Shown piece by piece: positions 1 through 12,563 of a stretch of DNA of 64,000 nucleotides. Where the stretch lies: contig MNCI01030039.1 of the NCBI GenBank assembly GCA_015680685.1, positions 653,799 to 717,798 on the forward strand. The letters are read 5' to 3'. Position 1 is the first letter of the stretch; each line of letters starts with the position of its first letter. The DNA comes from Gnetum montanum. Its lineage: Eukaryota; Streptophyta; Gnetopsida; Gnetales; Gnetaceae. The notes under the pieces were generated by a model that saw nothing but the letters and a program-made list of their open reading frames with translations, was not told the origin of the DNA and searched no databases. A program made the position numbers and the translations under genes.

Positions 1-1460
1 AAAAAAAAATAGTGGTGCACCACCATACTAAGTGTAGTTGCACACATATGCCTCTTTTATTTCTTTAATTCTTGAACAAAAAATCTAAAAAAAATCAAAA
101 TATAAAAAATATAAACATATTAAAACAAAATATAAATAAATAAATAAAGTATAACAATTAAAATATATCAAAACAAGTTAAAATAAAATTCAATAAAGGA
201 AGATAAAATAGAAAACATTTAAAAACTAAAAATAAAATTTAAACAAAAAGAAATAATGAAAAACAAAATTAAAATTAAATGTTTCCCAAGCACCCAAACA
301 CCATGGAAAAAAATTTTAAAAATATAATCACAAAGCATAATGCTACAATAAAGCAAAAATTTGGAAAATCATAAAATCATAAATTTTGGAAAATCAAAGT
401 ATTAGAAATGGAAAAAGAAAGAAATGAAGGGGACTGTAAATGATTAAATTTAAATACATATTTCAATTTAAAGCTATAAATCAATTAAGCAATCAAATAT
501 GAACAAGAAAAGAAATATCCTTATGAATTATTAATGCTTATGAAGTTGTTACTACCTAAGCATGAGAACAACTAAAGTGCTTTATGTAATGCAACCACCA
601 CCATCTTGTAAAAAAATTAGCATCAATCTCACTTGCTCATAATGTTGAGCCATCAAGAATTTGTAAGTGGATCTTCATCATAGCAAGCTCTTGCCCTTAT
701 GAATCTCGTTGGTAAGATACTTATGGATTCTCAACAATTAGTCAGACATCAACATTAAATGTGAGTCCATCCTTTGGATGGCCAAATCTCATCCCCTACT
801 TTACCTTGATCAACATCTTGCATGCACAATGATGAACTAGAGAAGTACTAACAAGAATCTAGGTCCCAACCAACAATTCAATTAGCTCATGGGTGCATAA
901 GAACATTTATCACACTTTATAAGGGAATCTTCTACTCATTTCCTTTATTACTACTTGTCCAACTAGTGAAGATAGACCTCCAAGTCTCCTTTTAGGGATG
1001 CAAAGTAGCACTTCCACTTCCAATGCAATCTCGTTTTAATGAAACCTTTCTTCAAGCCATGTAGTTGTGCTAAATAATCAAATCCAAACATTGTCCTTTG
1101 GTTGGGTAATAAACATGAATGTGTCCATCATGGTCAAAGAAGATTTTGACCTTTGAATTGGGACTTGATTGAAAGTAACATTTAACTTTATTAGAGGTTC
1201 CTTCAAAGCCACTAGAGCTAGTGTACTACAATGCTTAATGATTGTAGACTTACACTTATTTAGTATTCTTAAGTAACCCAACAAGTTTATCATAGACAAA
1301 TCATGGTGCCTAGATGGTAAACCACCATTTTTAGGGGCATATACAAAACTCATCCTCTTATTAATTGTGAGCAACTAAAAGGTCTAATTTTTGAATGGTA
1401 ATGCTACCAATATGTGTAGGCCAAAACTAGTAGAAAACATTTGTTGCTCATATCTTCACT
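1..1460. other. AT-rich stretch without a recognisable gene
   Basis: The first 500 bases are low-complexity A-rich DNA with short AAATA-type runs. The rest is AT-rich unique-looking sequence. A 98-codon minus-strand reading frame at 1078-1374 has no motif I recognise, so I do not call it a gene. Confidence 0.6.
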
Positions 1461-1464
1461 ATCT

Positions 1465-1646
1465 CACACTTTTCTTTTCTTTTCTTTTTTTCTAAATGTA
1501 TTTTTTGAAATATTTTTTTTGTTTTGTTTTATTTTTTCTTATTAATTTTTCTCTTTCCTATTTTTTTCTTTTCTTCTTCTTTGTTTATTTTTTTATTTCA
1601 TTTTTTTTAAAAGAGAAGAGGATCATTACTTTTGGGGGGGGGGGGT
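1465..1646. repeat. T-rich tract followed by a G run
   Basis: A long T-rich low-complexity tract (about 1465-1610) ends in an 11-12 base G run near 1636-1647. On the minus strand it is A-rich and lies just beyond the 3' side of the LINE. It may therefore be the decayed poly(A) tail of that element, but the tract is impure and no target duplication was found. Confidence 0.4.
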
Positions 1647-1959
1647 AAATGAGATTAAGTGCATGATCAACATCTGAACATATTGATGGTTAAATATGGA
1701 GAAGAACAATGTCAAATGCAGATGTTGAAGAAAAACATCTTGAAACATAAACCTTCACATGATGTGGGAGTACATTCCAAAGAGCAACCTCATGCTAGGA
1801 GTCACTAGGAACTATGAGTTAATAAAACCAAGGGAACTACAAAGAGCCAAAAATGCTCAAAATTATGATGAGACACTCCAATGTAGCAGATCGAGATGGG
1901 GAAGAGTGCACAAATTGTTGTATCTGCTCCAAGGCTGCAAACAATAAAATAATTGATTA

Positions 1960-4900
1960 GTATCCAACTTTAACTTAGAAGTGTTAGATATAATTTGGAA
2001 ATGCACAAGGAGAAGAATTTGAAATTTTTCCATAATAGATAAATGGTTAGAGTTAGACACATCAATGTTATGGAAAAGAGTAGTGCATCTACGCTTTCAT
2101 ATATAGTAAAGAACGAGTGGCCTAATAACTTCCCAAAGAAACTGAAGGTCAACATATGGAGTGGCCAAAAAGCCAAACAAGATATCCTCATGGGAAAACT
2201 TGCATGAAGGGAAAACTTTAGAAACCCACTCCCATGAAGACTGAGTGAAGGGGAAATGCCAAAAAATGTGGACAAAATCATCAGGACCTCCACAGAGAGG
2301 GAAATTAGGATTTAGAATCCCAAGGTATTCACGACGTTTGTCGATAGGTAGGCCTTGATGAAGGAGGCACCAAAGAAATTGTTTAATTTTTGGAAGAGTC
2401 AGAAGGCTCCAAAATCGTGAGAAGAGGGAGAGCCAAAAATGTTCAGACTCTTCTTTGTTCCATGATCTATTACAATGATTAACAATCATTGAGAAATCAT
2501 GCAACAACTGAAAGGGCACATGTGGTTTATAGGGTAGAAGCTTTGATCCATTAGTCCACTAAAAACCATGGAAGAAACTAGGAATCAAATCATCCAAATG
2601 CAAGTACTGATGAATGAAGTGATAAAGTATGTCAAGGTAGTGGTGCATAGTTTTGGAAGCCCCATATAAGTTTTCAAACATATCCCAAGTAATCCACTGA
2701 TTGGTGAGATGAAGACATCTAAGGGAAACAACTCCTTTTTCAAACCAAATGGTGGTTGTCTTGGCATTTGAGATGGCTAGAGGAGTAGGCGATAGGGGCA
2801 GCCACCAAGGGAAAATCTTATAAAGGAGAGTAGAATTGATATGAACATTATTCCAATTCACATGATAATGTAAGACCTACCAAGCCTCCCAAATGCATTT
2901 GAAAATATGTGTTCCAGGGATGATAATGTCATGAGGAGAAAGGATCCAATTAACAAGGTGGATACCCTTCCAGATGGACTTATTCTTAGGGAATGCTTGT
3001 CGAAGCCTTAATTGAAGAAGATTCCCAATAATATTGGGGGCATCGAGGTGCTGAACCAACCACTTAGCCACAAGAGTGAGATCTTGCTTAAATGAGTTCA
3101 AAAGGCCCAATCCACCTTTGTTCTTAGGAAGAGTTACTATATTCCAAGCAACACGATGAAAACCTTTTTGGGAGTCTTTAGACGACCACATGAAGTCTCG
3201 AAATAATCATTCAAGCTTTTGATAAGAAGCATGGGAAGGGGCCTAACATGAAGAATAATAAACATGGGTAGAGGCACAAATAGACTTACAGATGAGATAC
3301 TTATTGGCGATGGTGAGGGGTTTGGTTTTCCATTTTTTGATTTTCCTTTGAATTCGAGATAGTACTTGGTCCCATAGCTCTGAAGTTGGGCCTCTAAAGA
3401 AAAAAGGAATTTCCAAGAGCCTAATGATTTCATGATCTTGAGTACACTTCCAACTATAATTGGACAAATGGCTATAATTATTGGTGAAGCTATATACTAA
3501 ATATTTATACCAAATTATCATAGATCTAGAGAGGGAGAAATATTGCTCAACTCGAGACAAGAGACGTTGCACATTAACAACATTGTTTTGAATAAGGAAA
3601 AAGGAGTCATTAGCGAAATGCATATTGAGGAGCTGATGTTGAGGAGAAGATAGATGAACCCCAGATAAAACATTATTTTGAATATCCAAGTTGATTTGAT
3701 GATAGAGAAAATTAGCAGTAATGATGAAGAGGTAAGGAGCAAGAGGGCCACCTTTCCTAACAGACCTATGAATAGAAAAGGGAGAAGTGATGCTGAAGGT
3801 AGTCGTGATTTGTGTAGTAGCATCTGAGAATAAGCATTCTACCATATGAATGAACTTAGGACCAAAACCCAATTTAGTCATGGTTTGGATAATGAAATCC
3901 CACTTAATATTATCATAGGCTTTAGTGTAATCAAGCTTCATCAGGAGGATATCCTGACCCTCGTCCTCATCCCACTTAAGACCTTCCCAAGCAGCCACCA
4001 CGTTATTTAGTATGTATCTTCCTGGGACAAAGCCAGTTTTCTAGGGGGAAATAATATGAGCAAGGATTTTCTTTAATCACAAAGCCAAACATTTAGCCCA
4101 AATTTTGTAAACCACATTAAGTAAGGTGATAGGTCACCAATTGGAGATACAAGTAGGATCTCCCGATTTAGGGAGAAGATGAATAATACCTTGGTTTAAG
4201 ATTGATCCTAAAGAACCAGTAAGCGTAGCCTCTTTGATAACATTGAAGAGGTCAGAACCTACCAAATCCCAATGCTTTTGGAAAAATTCGATAGGAAAAC
4301 CATCATAACCAGGGGCTTTCCCAGGGCTTAGGTTAAAGCAAGCCTGTCAAAGCTTAGCTAGAGTAATATCAGCTTCTAAAACTATCAACATAGAAGAATT
4401 AACCAATCTAGGATAATTTAGAGTGGTGGACACGAAGGATGCGTGATCCATAGGAGTAGTCGTGAATAAGGCCTCAAAGTATTCCTTAAGGTAAGAGAGA
4501 AGACTATTTTGGTCAATGATAATGGATCCAATAATGGAGAGTTTATCTAAAGAGGGTGAAGGGGAGGATCGGTTAAGGTACTTAAAGAATTCCTTACAGT
4601 GCTCATCTTGAATTTTTAGCCAAGTGAGTCAGCTCTTAATCAAGGCACCTTGTGCCTTATATACTTCCCAATGTTGAAAGGCTATATGGGCTCTGGGAAG
4701 CTCCCCTTGTAGGTGACTATTGAAGGGATCATCAGTTTGTTTGTTTGTAAGATGCTCAATGGTAGAGCATATGCTAGAGTACTATTGCCAAGAATGAGAG
4801 GCAACTTCCTTATCATAATGATGGGGGAGATTCCTAACTCTACTAGTAGTCTAAAGCCACCAATGGATCCAACCCCTTGGATCTAAGGGTCTAGGTTCAA

Positions 4901-5735
4901 TGTTCCAAAGGCAAGAAAGAAGTTGTTGGGCTGGAGGAGAAGAGAAACATTGACTATGTAACCTAAAGAGATGATAATTCCGTCGTTGGTGGTCATTATG
5001 AATCTGCATAGATAAAGTAATGGGGAAGTGATCAGATAAGGTTGCGTGTTGGTGGACTTTAGTAGTAGAGAGGTTCTGCCAAAAAGAAAGAGTGGAAAAA
5101 TAATATCTATCTAACCGACTATAAATGCGAGCTTGCCCCTTATGAAGATTGTTCCAAGTGAAGCTATTTAGAGAGCCACTAGTAGTGTCTATGATGTCAT
5201 CTGAAAGATAGAAACTTTTCTTAAAATTTGACTAGGCTTGATATTCGTGATGAGGGAGTTGAGAGAAAACACCCCCAAGCTTATCATGAGAGAATTCCAT
5301 CATGTTAAAATCACCACAAAAAATCCAAGGAATAGAAGGGAGGCTATGAGTAAGTTCATGCCACAATTGGGCCCATTCGGTAGAGTCATTTGGGAGCATA
5401 AATAGAACAAACTCCGAAGGGACCATGTGAGGAGGAGAAAACAACCCAGGCCACTCTGTGACCTAAATCGAACCCATGCTGTAGGAGTTTGTCTTTCCAA
5501 TAGGCTGGAAAAAGAATGGATGCTCCACCTTTGCCACACTCATGAGAAGTAGTGAGAATAGAAGAATGGGGGAGAAACCAATGGGCTGAAAGAGATAATT
5601 CATCAGCTGAGATCTTGATTTCTTAAATAAGGAGGAAATCCAAAGTGAGATTTAAACTAGAGAGGAAGTTGCTGGCTCATTTGCGATGAAGCCTATCAAT
5701 TAGGCCTCAGATATTCCAAGATAGGAGGTTCATAT
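1960..5735 (-). pseudogene. LINE ORF2 remnant: endonuclease, reverse transcriptase, zf-RVT
   Basis: ORF2 of L1-type elements nicks the target DNA and copies the element RNA at the nick. Conceptual minus-strand translation shows a WNI.GL-like start near 5725, QE near 5620, CGDFNM near 5310, SRLDRYY near 5110 and SDHFPI near 5030, all typical of the EEP endonuclease fold. The reverse transcriptase follows (about 4350-3250), with KLDYTKAYD near 3930. The catalytic YADD box reads FAND near 3620, so one active-site aspartate is lost. A zf-RVT-like region (2520-2097) includes the IKQFLWCLLHQGLP stretch. Stops and frameshifts break it into at least eight pieces. It joins the ORF1 tail upstream. Neither enzyme can be functional. 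Confidence 0.8.
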
Positions 5736-5751
5736 AGAAGCTCTAGATGTT

Positions 5752-6079
5752 ATGAGTGATAGGGAAGTAGAAGAATCAGGGTTAGGGATGTCAGTCATCA
5801 TAGTAGTGGAAGGAATTGCAGAGTTGTTTGTATTAACAATTAAAGTTGGGTTAATTTTGGCCAAAGGAGAGGAAGGAGGAGTAGTGGTTTTAGATGCTTT
5901 GGCCCTTTTCCTTCCCCCTACCATTACAAACTCATCACGTAAAAGTGAATCTTTGGCTGATTTTGATTGGATGATTGGTGCCTTGGACCTAGCCTTAATG
6001 AGAGAATGGGATTGGAAAACTCTTTCCTTAGAGGGAGCAGATAAGAAAGAAAGGGGTGGAGCACTGTTAGAAGTAGAAC
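5752..6079 (-). pseudogene. LINE ORF1, 3' part
   Basis: This minus-strand open frame is rich in Ser, Pro and basic residues and ends at a stop near 5752, just before the endonuclease. It is the C-terminal tail of LINE ORF1. Its frame is continuous with the 12564-13345 segment if element A and one copy of CAAAC are ignored, which confirms that A inserted into ORF1. Confidence 0.7.
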
Positions 6080-6084
6080 CAAAC
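6080..6084. repeat. Target-site duplication of element A, left (CAAAC)
   Basis: CAAAC immediately precedes the TG of the left LTR and is repeated exactly at 12559-12563 after the CA of the right LTR. A 5-bp duplication is normal for Ty3/gypsy integrase. Confidence 0.9.
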
Positions 6085-7153
6085 TGATGGGACATGATAT
6101 TGCATGAGCCGTGATATCGCGTATGCGATATCGCAACAGTCGCAATATTGCATCCCTCATGATATTGCATACACGATATCGCGATAGTCACAATATCGCA
6201 TCCCTCGCGATATCACGTACATGATATCGCATCTTCCCCTACGATATCGTGTACGCAATATCGCAGTCCACCGTCATATCTATAAATAATAGGCGACTTC
6301 CCTTTATTTCATCATCCTAGGCTAGAAGTAGGGAAACTCTAGCAAATTGATCACTCCAAAGATAGAATATTTTCCATGTGCCCATAGTAGGAGTCCCCAA
6401 GTGAACGGATCTTTATTCGAGCAACATTGTATCTGAACGCAAGTTGTGTATGGTAATAAAAACAAGCTTTGCGGATAAACCTTGCAATGCATGGAATAGG
6501 ATTTTATTACCTGTTATTTATTACATGTTATTTATTACCTATAGTAGCGCGGAATGAGTATGACTTGATTACGAGCATTTAATGATGTGTACAGATAATC
6601 AAGAAATGGATGCTCATCATGATTAGATTCTCTCTCACCCTTATCTCCTAGTAATGCGGGATGAGTACGACTTGATTACGAGCATTTACATATGTGTACG
6701 GATAGTCAAGGAATGGATGCTCATCACGATTAGGCTAGTTAGGTTCCTTAGTATGACCACTTCGAGCACGTGTGTTACGTGTGGGATCTCAGTAACAATT
6801 AGCATTTGGTAACCACGGTTGCATAGGTTCAGGGTGTGTATGGTAAGTGGGAACAGATGCTGATGCTAGGTAATTTAGACTTAGTGCATTAGTTAGAGTT
6901 AGTACTTAGTTTCTCAACCCTTTCCCCGTTAGCATAGAAGATATAAAACATAAAAGACCATAAAAATCATATACCTCAGACTTGCTTAACCATACACCGT
7001 GACAACTACAAGTAAGTCTGGGAAGACAACGAATAATTAACCCTAAGTGTTCCATGGGGCGTGTAGGCACTTAGTCTATAGAGTTCGACCGAATCGTGCA
7101 TGAAAACGCTTGTATTCGTATGGTTAAGTGTAGGGGTATCTCACCACTCATCA
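6085..7153 (+). repeat. 5' LTR of element A
   Basis: 1069 bp, about 78 bp longer than its partner, because the array of GATATCGCG-like palindromes at its start has more units. TATAAATA lies at 6281-6288. An internal direct duplication of about 80 bp (6546-6626 and 6653-6732) contains the shared core GACTTGATTACGAGCATTTA. It ends in the sequence shared by all elements here, GGTATCTCACCACTCATCA. Confidence 0.92.
6094..6288 (+). promoter_or_regulatory. U3 palindrome array and TATA box of the element A 5' LTR
   Basis: At least eight GATATCGCG/GATATTGCA-like palindromic units stand between the LTR start and TATAAATA (6281-6288). Their CpG sites are partly decayed to TpG/CpA. The position just upstream of the TATA box is that of a retroelement enhancer. 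Enhancer function is an inference. Confidence 0.6.
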
Positions 7154-7154
7154 T

Positions 7155-7172
7155 TGGTGTCGTTGCAGGGGA
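7155..7172 (+). other. Primer-binding site of element A (tRNA-Asp-like)
   Basis: The sequence TGGTGTCGTTGCAGGGGA begins two bases after the LTR. It differs at three positions from the complement of the plant tRNA-Asp 3' end as I remember it, the primer of Athila-like elements. Confidence 0.75.
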
Positions 7173-7296
7173 CTAAGTGTTTGTGCGCCGAATAGAACAT
7201 AAAGGAAATCACTCACATTGTTGGGAGCCTAAAAAACCTTCAAGTTAATTAATTAAATAAGAATTTATATAACGGTGAAATAGCACACCGATAGAA

Positions 7297-9936
7297 ATGA
7301 CTTCTTCTCACAAAAGTAATTCACCACCTAGGACTAATACTAAAGACAATCAGCAACATACAACACATAACCAAAATCAGCCAAGTCCTAAATAATATAA
7401 GATAGTTTATACTCATCCTGATGAGTATATTTCAAACTTCACCTTTATCCTCCATCAAGACAAATAGCTGCAATGGAGAGATCTGCAAGGTAACATTGTG
7501 TTACCCCCAGATCGATCAGTCCCTAACATGCTCTTCCGTGCCTTGGCACAGATTGACATGCAAGAACTATTTGTTGAATATGTTACTGAAGACTTTGATA
7601 TGAGGGATTATTATCCCACAGATGCACAACATATGAGAGACTTAAGGTAGGAGAGTCAACATACACTGCTGAAGCGCAAAGCCCTGCATGTCCTTAGTGA
7701 AATAGGAGACGAGGAACCCCTTATAATGGGTTCTTTAGCAAATGATGTTCCTCCTCCTAACTATGGTGAGAAGGTAAGGCATTAGAACCTATGCTCAATG
7801 ATACATAACACTAGTTTTGATCCCCGTGAATGCCAACTATTCATGGAAGGAACAATAACTCATGCTAAGGACAGGCACTTAGATCGTTATAATGATCGAG
7901 GCTGAAGCAGCCAAAGAGAAGGTAAGAAACATCTCCATGGTGATGGCTTCCCTTCTTCTTCTCCTTCATTTCACCATTCACCATCTCCTTCCACATCTAG
8001 GCATAGCCATCATGAACATAACGGTGAGGGTAAAGGTAAGAAAGACGAGAGACCTCGATAGGAAAGTCGAGAGAGAGGATAAGGGCAAGGACGTAGGGAG
8101 AGTAGGGAACCATGAAGATATCACAGGTATCATGAAAGAGATGATCATGATGAGCCCCTACTCACAACCTGAAGTATGTTTGACATCACATAGGCTATTA
8201 GGATTCCAACAAGGCACCAAAAGGATAGTCGGATCAAGCATTTAGATATGAACAATATCCCACGTTTTGAAGGGGGATATAACGCTGATCCGCAGCATCA
8301 TTTACAGGCATTCCATGATGCCTATGCCTTGCAAAATATAAAAAATGAGTGGAAAAAAATTAAGTTATTCCCAAGGACACTCATCAAAGAAGCAGAGAGT
8401 TGGGACTGGTCCTTAGAATCGGAAACCATCAGGAGGATGGAGTACGATGCTTGAACTCTTCAACGATAAATATCAGACGTACTCCAGAGTGTCCAATTTG
8501 CATAAGCAGATCCAAGGCTAGAAATAAGGTACTTATGAACCCTTGGATGCTGCCATGGCCCGTTACTATACATTGTTACATCANAAGGGTGAACTACGTA
8601 AGAGGGAAAGTGCGGAAGAATACAACCGTGATCCCTCCCTTCACAAGAAGGAAGTGAAATTCTATGATGAGGAGGATGAGTCACCACTCGAAGAGTTGGT
8701 GAACTGGAAAACCTTACCAATCCAAAAATTAACAACCGAGGTATCGGTCAAGGTGGACCAAATGTGGGATTCCTTAGACTCAATAATTGAAATAGTCTTG
8801 AAAATTGTAGAAGAGTCTAAGGAGAAACGAAGTAGTGACAAAGGTAAAGCAAAGTGGAGAAATTCAAGCCCTGCACATAACAAGGGTAAGGGGAAAATTC
8901 TTATCTCTGATGAGGCTATGGACTCTGACACACACGATGATGGTGGATGTGAGATCTACCACTATGACCATCCTAAGGGATGTTGTCCAGTTATCTCACA
9001 TCTACAGGAGTTTGGGGTGTATGCGCTAAACCCAAGACTCAACCAACGACAAACACCCCGAAGGTTACCTTATCCACAAGGTAACCCAAGGCAGTTCCAC
9101 CAACCACTAATGTACTATCCAAGTGGAACTCCACCATAGCCCATCAGACAACATCAACAGTGGCAATATCCATAGTCATGGGGGATGCCACCGCCGACAC
9201 AATAGTACCCCTACCGATAGCTCAATCCTTATGGTTACTATGTGCAGCAGCTGGTTTCTCCATGTGACTGTATGGGTCACACAACTCCCCAACATCACTA
9301 CCAAGTTCAAGATTACTTTAGGAGGACTCCTTCTCCTCTGGGAGGCATCTCACACTCATTCCATCCTCCAACTCCATCCACACCTCTTCCACCTGTAGTT
9401 CCCATACAACCTATTCCAATAATGCAAGGGGAACTTCCTACTCAACTGTAACAATGTAATGCTATGAGAGCTATAAATATTCAACCTGGTGCTGGTTCTG
9501 ACAACTATAAAAAGAAAAGGTCTTTCTTTATAACTAGAAGCCCAAACAAACTCTCGCAACAACAAGTGGTTGAGTACATGTACATGCCTCAACCATCTAA
9601 CACTTTGGAGCACCCTTCGGTCCAAAAGAACTGTACGCATACGGTTATGTTGACACATACTGTAACTAACTGGATCAAGGTAGGCCACCTTCCCAGGAAA
9701 CTATTTGACCCTATGAGCCCCTTGATTTATTTGCAAATCGTTGGAAATGCACCACATTAGGCTCTTCTTGACTCAGGTTCTGGAGTGAATTTAATATCAC
9801 GAAAAATGTATCAAGCCTGGAACCTGCCCCAACTTAAGAAGAGAAAAATTCAACTAGATCTAGCTAACCATTCCATCACCATTCCCTTAGGATTGGTAGA
9901 GGACATCATCACCACTATCTGTGGTTGGTCATACCC
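7297..9936 (+). pseudogene. Element A gag and truncated protease
   Basis: Gag packages the element RNA. The likely start is ATG at 7297 (MTSSHK-like, matching element E). The best-preserved part is around 8248-8460, with NNIPRFEGGYNADPQHH and FPRTLIKEAES, which is conserved in B, C and E. A zinc-knuckle-like motif near 8949 reads CEIYHYDHPKGCC, with its second Cys changed to Tyr. The protease start carries the active-site LLDSGSGVNLIS near 9768. The frame is broken by many stops (for example near 7467, 8521 and 9139) and by an N at 8584 that hides about 160 bp, judged from element E. Coding sequence stops abruptly near 9936 at a deletion junction. Confidence 0.8.
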
Positions 9937-11567
9937 ACCAAAGTCTATGGTCTCTCTTCAACCATCCATCCACCAAAGTCTATGGTCTCTCTTGGCTTGG
10001 AAATGTACAGTCCCCTTCCTAATAAGAACTTTAATGAATTGGTGACTAGGTACTTCTCAAACTAAGGAAGGACTCAAGGTTTGAAAAGGGTGTGACTTCG
10101 AGGGAACTTGATGCATTTGTGTTGGCCATTATCTTGGGTGCTTGAATGTTTTCTTCTTGAGTTTTCTTATTGTTCCAATGTTACCAAATTATCAAAAGTT
10201 GAGACAATAAAAATAAGAAGTCTTCGCATGGTGTGGTTCTCATGCATAAAAACATAAAACACAAAAAAGAAAAAGAAAGAGAAAGTGAGAATTCAAAGCA
10301 CACCCCTTAGACAAATAAACTTGGGCTACAAGCACTGGTTATAGAACCAAAAGTGTTCTCTCTAACTAAGGCCCTTCTCACTTCTCACTTCTCATTCTCT
10401 CCTTTGTTTCATCAGAATGGTGGTGACTCTTTGGAGATTCATTCTTGTTATTCAAGTGGATGGTTTGGCCAAGTGCATTGATGTGAAGTCACTGGATGTG
10501 GTTGGTTTGAGGTCGGAGTTGGAATGAGATTTGTCAATTCACATTAATCATGAAACACACAAGGGGCTATACACCACCTTATTCTTGGGATTCCATTCCA
10601 TCCTCTTCTCTCCACCCTTCTCTCCATTATTCACCTCATTGTCGATTGTATCATTAGTGTATATTTTGGTAGATACATCGTTTTCTTTTTTGTAAATTCT
10701 TACAGTTAATACTTTAACTCTTGTTCCAAAGGACATTCCCAGAGCCTACGGACTCTTTGAATGTGGGTTTGTCAGGGCACTAAGGGCATGAGCCTGCTTT
10801 GGGGAGGACCCACTAGCATTCCTATTTGGTGCACCAATTAAATTCTTTCCCTTAACATTTTGCAATTAATTTTATTTTGTTCATTTCCATCTTGACATCT
10901 ATTTTATCAATGTCCTAGTTTTCTTTTTTTTCTCCATCTTCTTGTTCTTATTCTTTCTCCATTCTCTTGCTACCAAAGGTTCATGATTAGTCATAGGGGT
11001 ACGGGGCCCACTTATTTCAATTTTCTCCTAACCCCTACACCTTAGGTAGTCATCATTTATATATCTCCAAATCTGTAATCAGCCATACCACAACTCAGCC
11101 AATGGACTTACACCGAAGGAAGGTATTACCCACATTGAAATTCATTACCCTTGCTAATATACGATTGTGTTGTGTGTGCAGATGGCGATCATGCAATAAC
11201 TGACCAGATCTAGAAGGAGCACTTGGAATGGAGTGATGCTGAAAGCAGCTATGCAAGGAGCAAGATTGATGATGCACTTACGGATGGACAATGAAAGATG
11301 CAATATGGGCATTGGCAGCAGCAAGACTTCTTCTCTCTTCTTCTCCTCTCCTCTTCTCTCTTCTCTTTTCTCTTAGCTACCAAATGAGGCCTAATGTTAA
11401 TGTAATAAGGTGTTCACCCTTGTTGTCATGAACACCAGTCTGTTGTGTCTTGTAATGATGATCTGTTTACATATCATTCCATTAGTTCCATTCCCTTAAT
11501 AATCCCATACCTACCTGATATTATTGTAATGAACTTGAGGATAATTTTTCATTTAGTCATGGGGGTA
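9937..11567 (+). other. Element A 3' non-coding region and polypurine tract
   Basis: A 35-bp-period duplication of CCACCAAAGTCTATGGTCTC (9935-9959 and 9970-9993) marks the internal deletion joint. Then come blocks shared with B, C, D and E: the GCATGGTGTGGTTC block (about 10215-10236), the CACCCCTTAGACA block (about 10303), and the TTTGGGGAGGACCCACTAGC block (10727-10833). A pyrimidine-rich tract lies at about 11320-11378. The polypurine tract ends ATGGGGGTA at 11567. Confidence 0.75.
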
Positions 11568-12558
11568 TGATGGGACATGATATCGTGACTATCATGATAT
11601 CGCGTCATCTCTCACGATATCGCGTACGCTATATCGCATCTTCCCCTGCGATATCGCGTATGCAATATCACGGTCTGCTGTCATATCTATAAATAAGAGG
11701 TGGCTTCCCCTTATTTCATCATCCTAGGCTAGAAGTAGGAAAACTTTGGTATATTGATACTCCAAAGATAGAATATTTTCCATGTGCCCGCAGTAGGAGT
11801 CCCCAAGTGAACGGATCTTTATTCGAGAAACATTGTACCTGAACGCAGGTTTTGTACGACAATAAAGACGAGCTTTGTTGATAAACCTTGCAGTGCATGG
11901 AATAGGATTTTATTACCTGTTATTTATTACATGTTATTTATTACCTACAATAGTGCAGAATGAGTACGACTTGATTATGAACATTTAACGATGTATACAG
12001 ATAATCAAGAAATGGATGCTCATCGTGATTAAATTCTCTCTCACCTTTATCTCCTAGTAACACGGGATGAGTACAACTTGATTACGAGCATTTACGGATG
12101 TGTACGGATATTCAAGGAATGGATGCTCATCATGATTAGGTTAGTTAGGTGCCTCAGTATGACCACTTCAAGCACATGTGTTACACGTGGGATCCTAGTA
12201 ACGATTAACATTTGGTAACCATGGTTGCATAGGTTCAGGGTGTGTACGGTAAGTGGGAACGGATGCTGACTCTAGGTAATTTAGACTTAGTGCGTTAATT
12301 AGAGTTAGTTTTATTTTCTCAACCCTTTCCCCATTAGCATAGAAGATATAAAACATAAAAAACCATAAAAATCATATACCTCAGACTTGCTTAACCATAC
12401 ACCATGACAACTACAAGTAATTCTGGGAAGATAACGAATAATTAACCCTAAGTGTTTCATGGGGCATGTAGTCACTTAGTCTACAGAGTTCAACTGGATC
12501 GTGCGTGAAAATGCTCGTATTCATATGGTTGAGTGTAGGGGTATCTTGCCACTCATCA
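11568..12558 (+). repeat. 3' LTR of element A
   Basis: 991 bp, collinear with the 5' LTR. Its palindrome array is shorter and TATAAATA lies at 11688-11695. The same internal duplication is present (about 11948-12030 and 12056-12140). Differences from the 5' LTR are mostly C/T and G/A, as expected for methylated, silenced DNA. Confidence 0.92.
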
Positions 12559-12563
12559 CAAAC
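12559..12563. repeat. Target-site duplication of element A, right (CAAAC)
   Basis: Exact match to 6080-6084. Both copies lie inside the same LINE ORF1 reading frame. Confidence 0.9.

Larger units (their letters stand above)
6085..12558 (+). mobile_element. LTR element A: non-autonomous Ty3/gypsy (TR-GAG type), complete ends
   Basis: Two LTRs (6085-7153 and 11568-12558) start TGATGGGACATG and end CACTCATCA. They are flanked by 5-bp direct repeats CAAAC at 6080-6084 and 12559-12563. A primer-binding site follows the left LTR and a GGGGGTA polypurine tract precedes the right LTR. The 4.4-kb interior has gag and the start of a protease, then jumps to long non-coding sequence. No reverse transcriptase, RNase H or integrase motif is present. 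That matches TR-GAG elements, which need enzymes from a related element. Its LTR type is shared with element E. The LTRs have diverged by many transitions, so the insertion is old. Confidence 0.9.

Noticed and set aside
1078-1374. 98-codon minus-strand frame near the left edge
   Set aside because: No motif, no repeat partner in the window, and AT-rich surroundings. It could be a worn coding scrap but cannot be supported.
5752-6087. Plus-strand 111-codon frame
   Set aside because: It is opposite LINE ORF1, which reads in the minus direction and joins the 12.6-13.3 kb part in frame.
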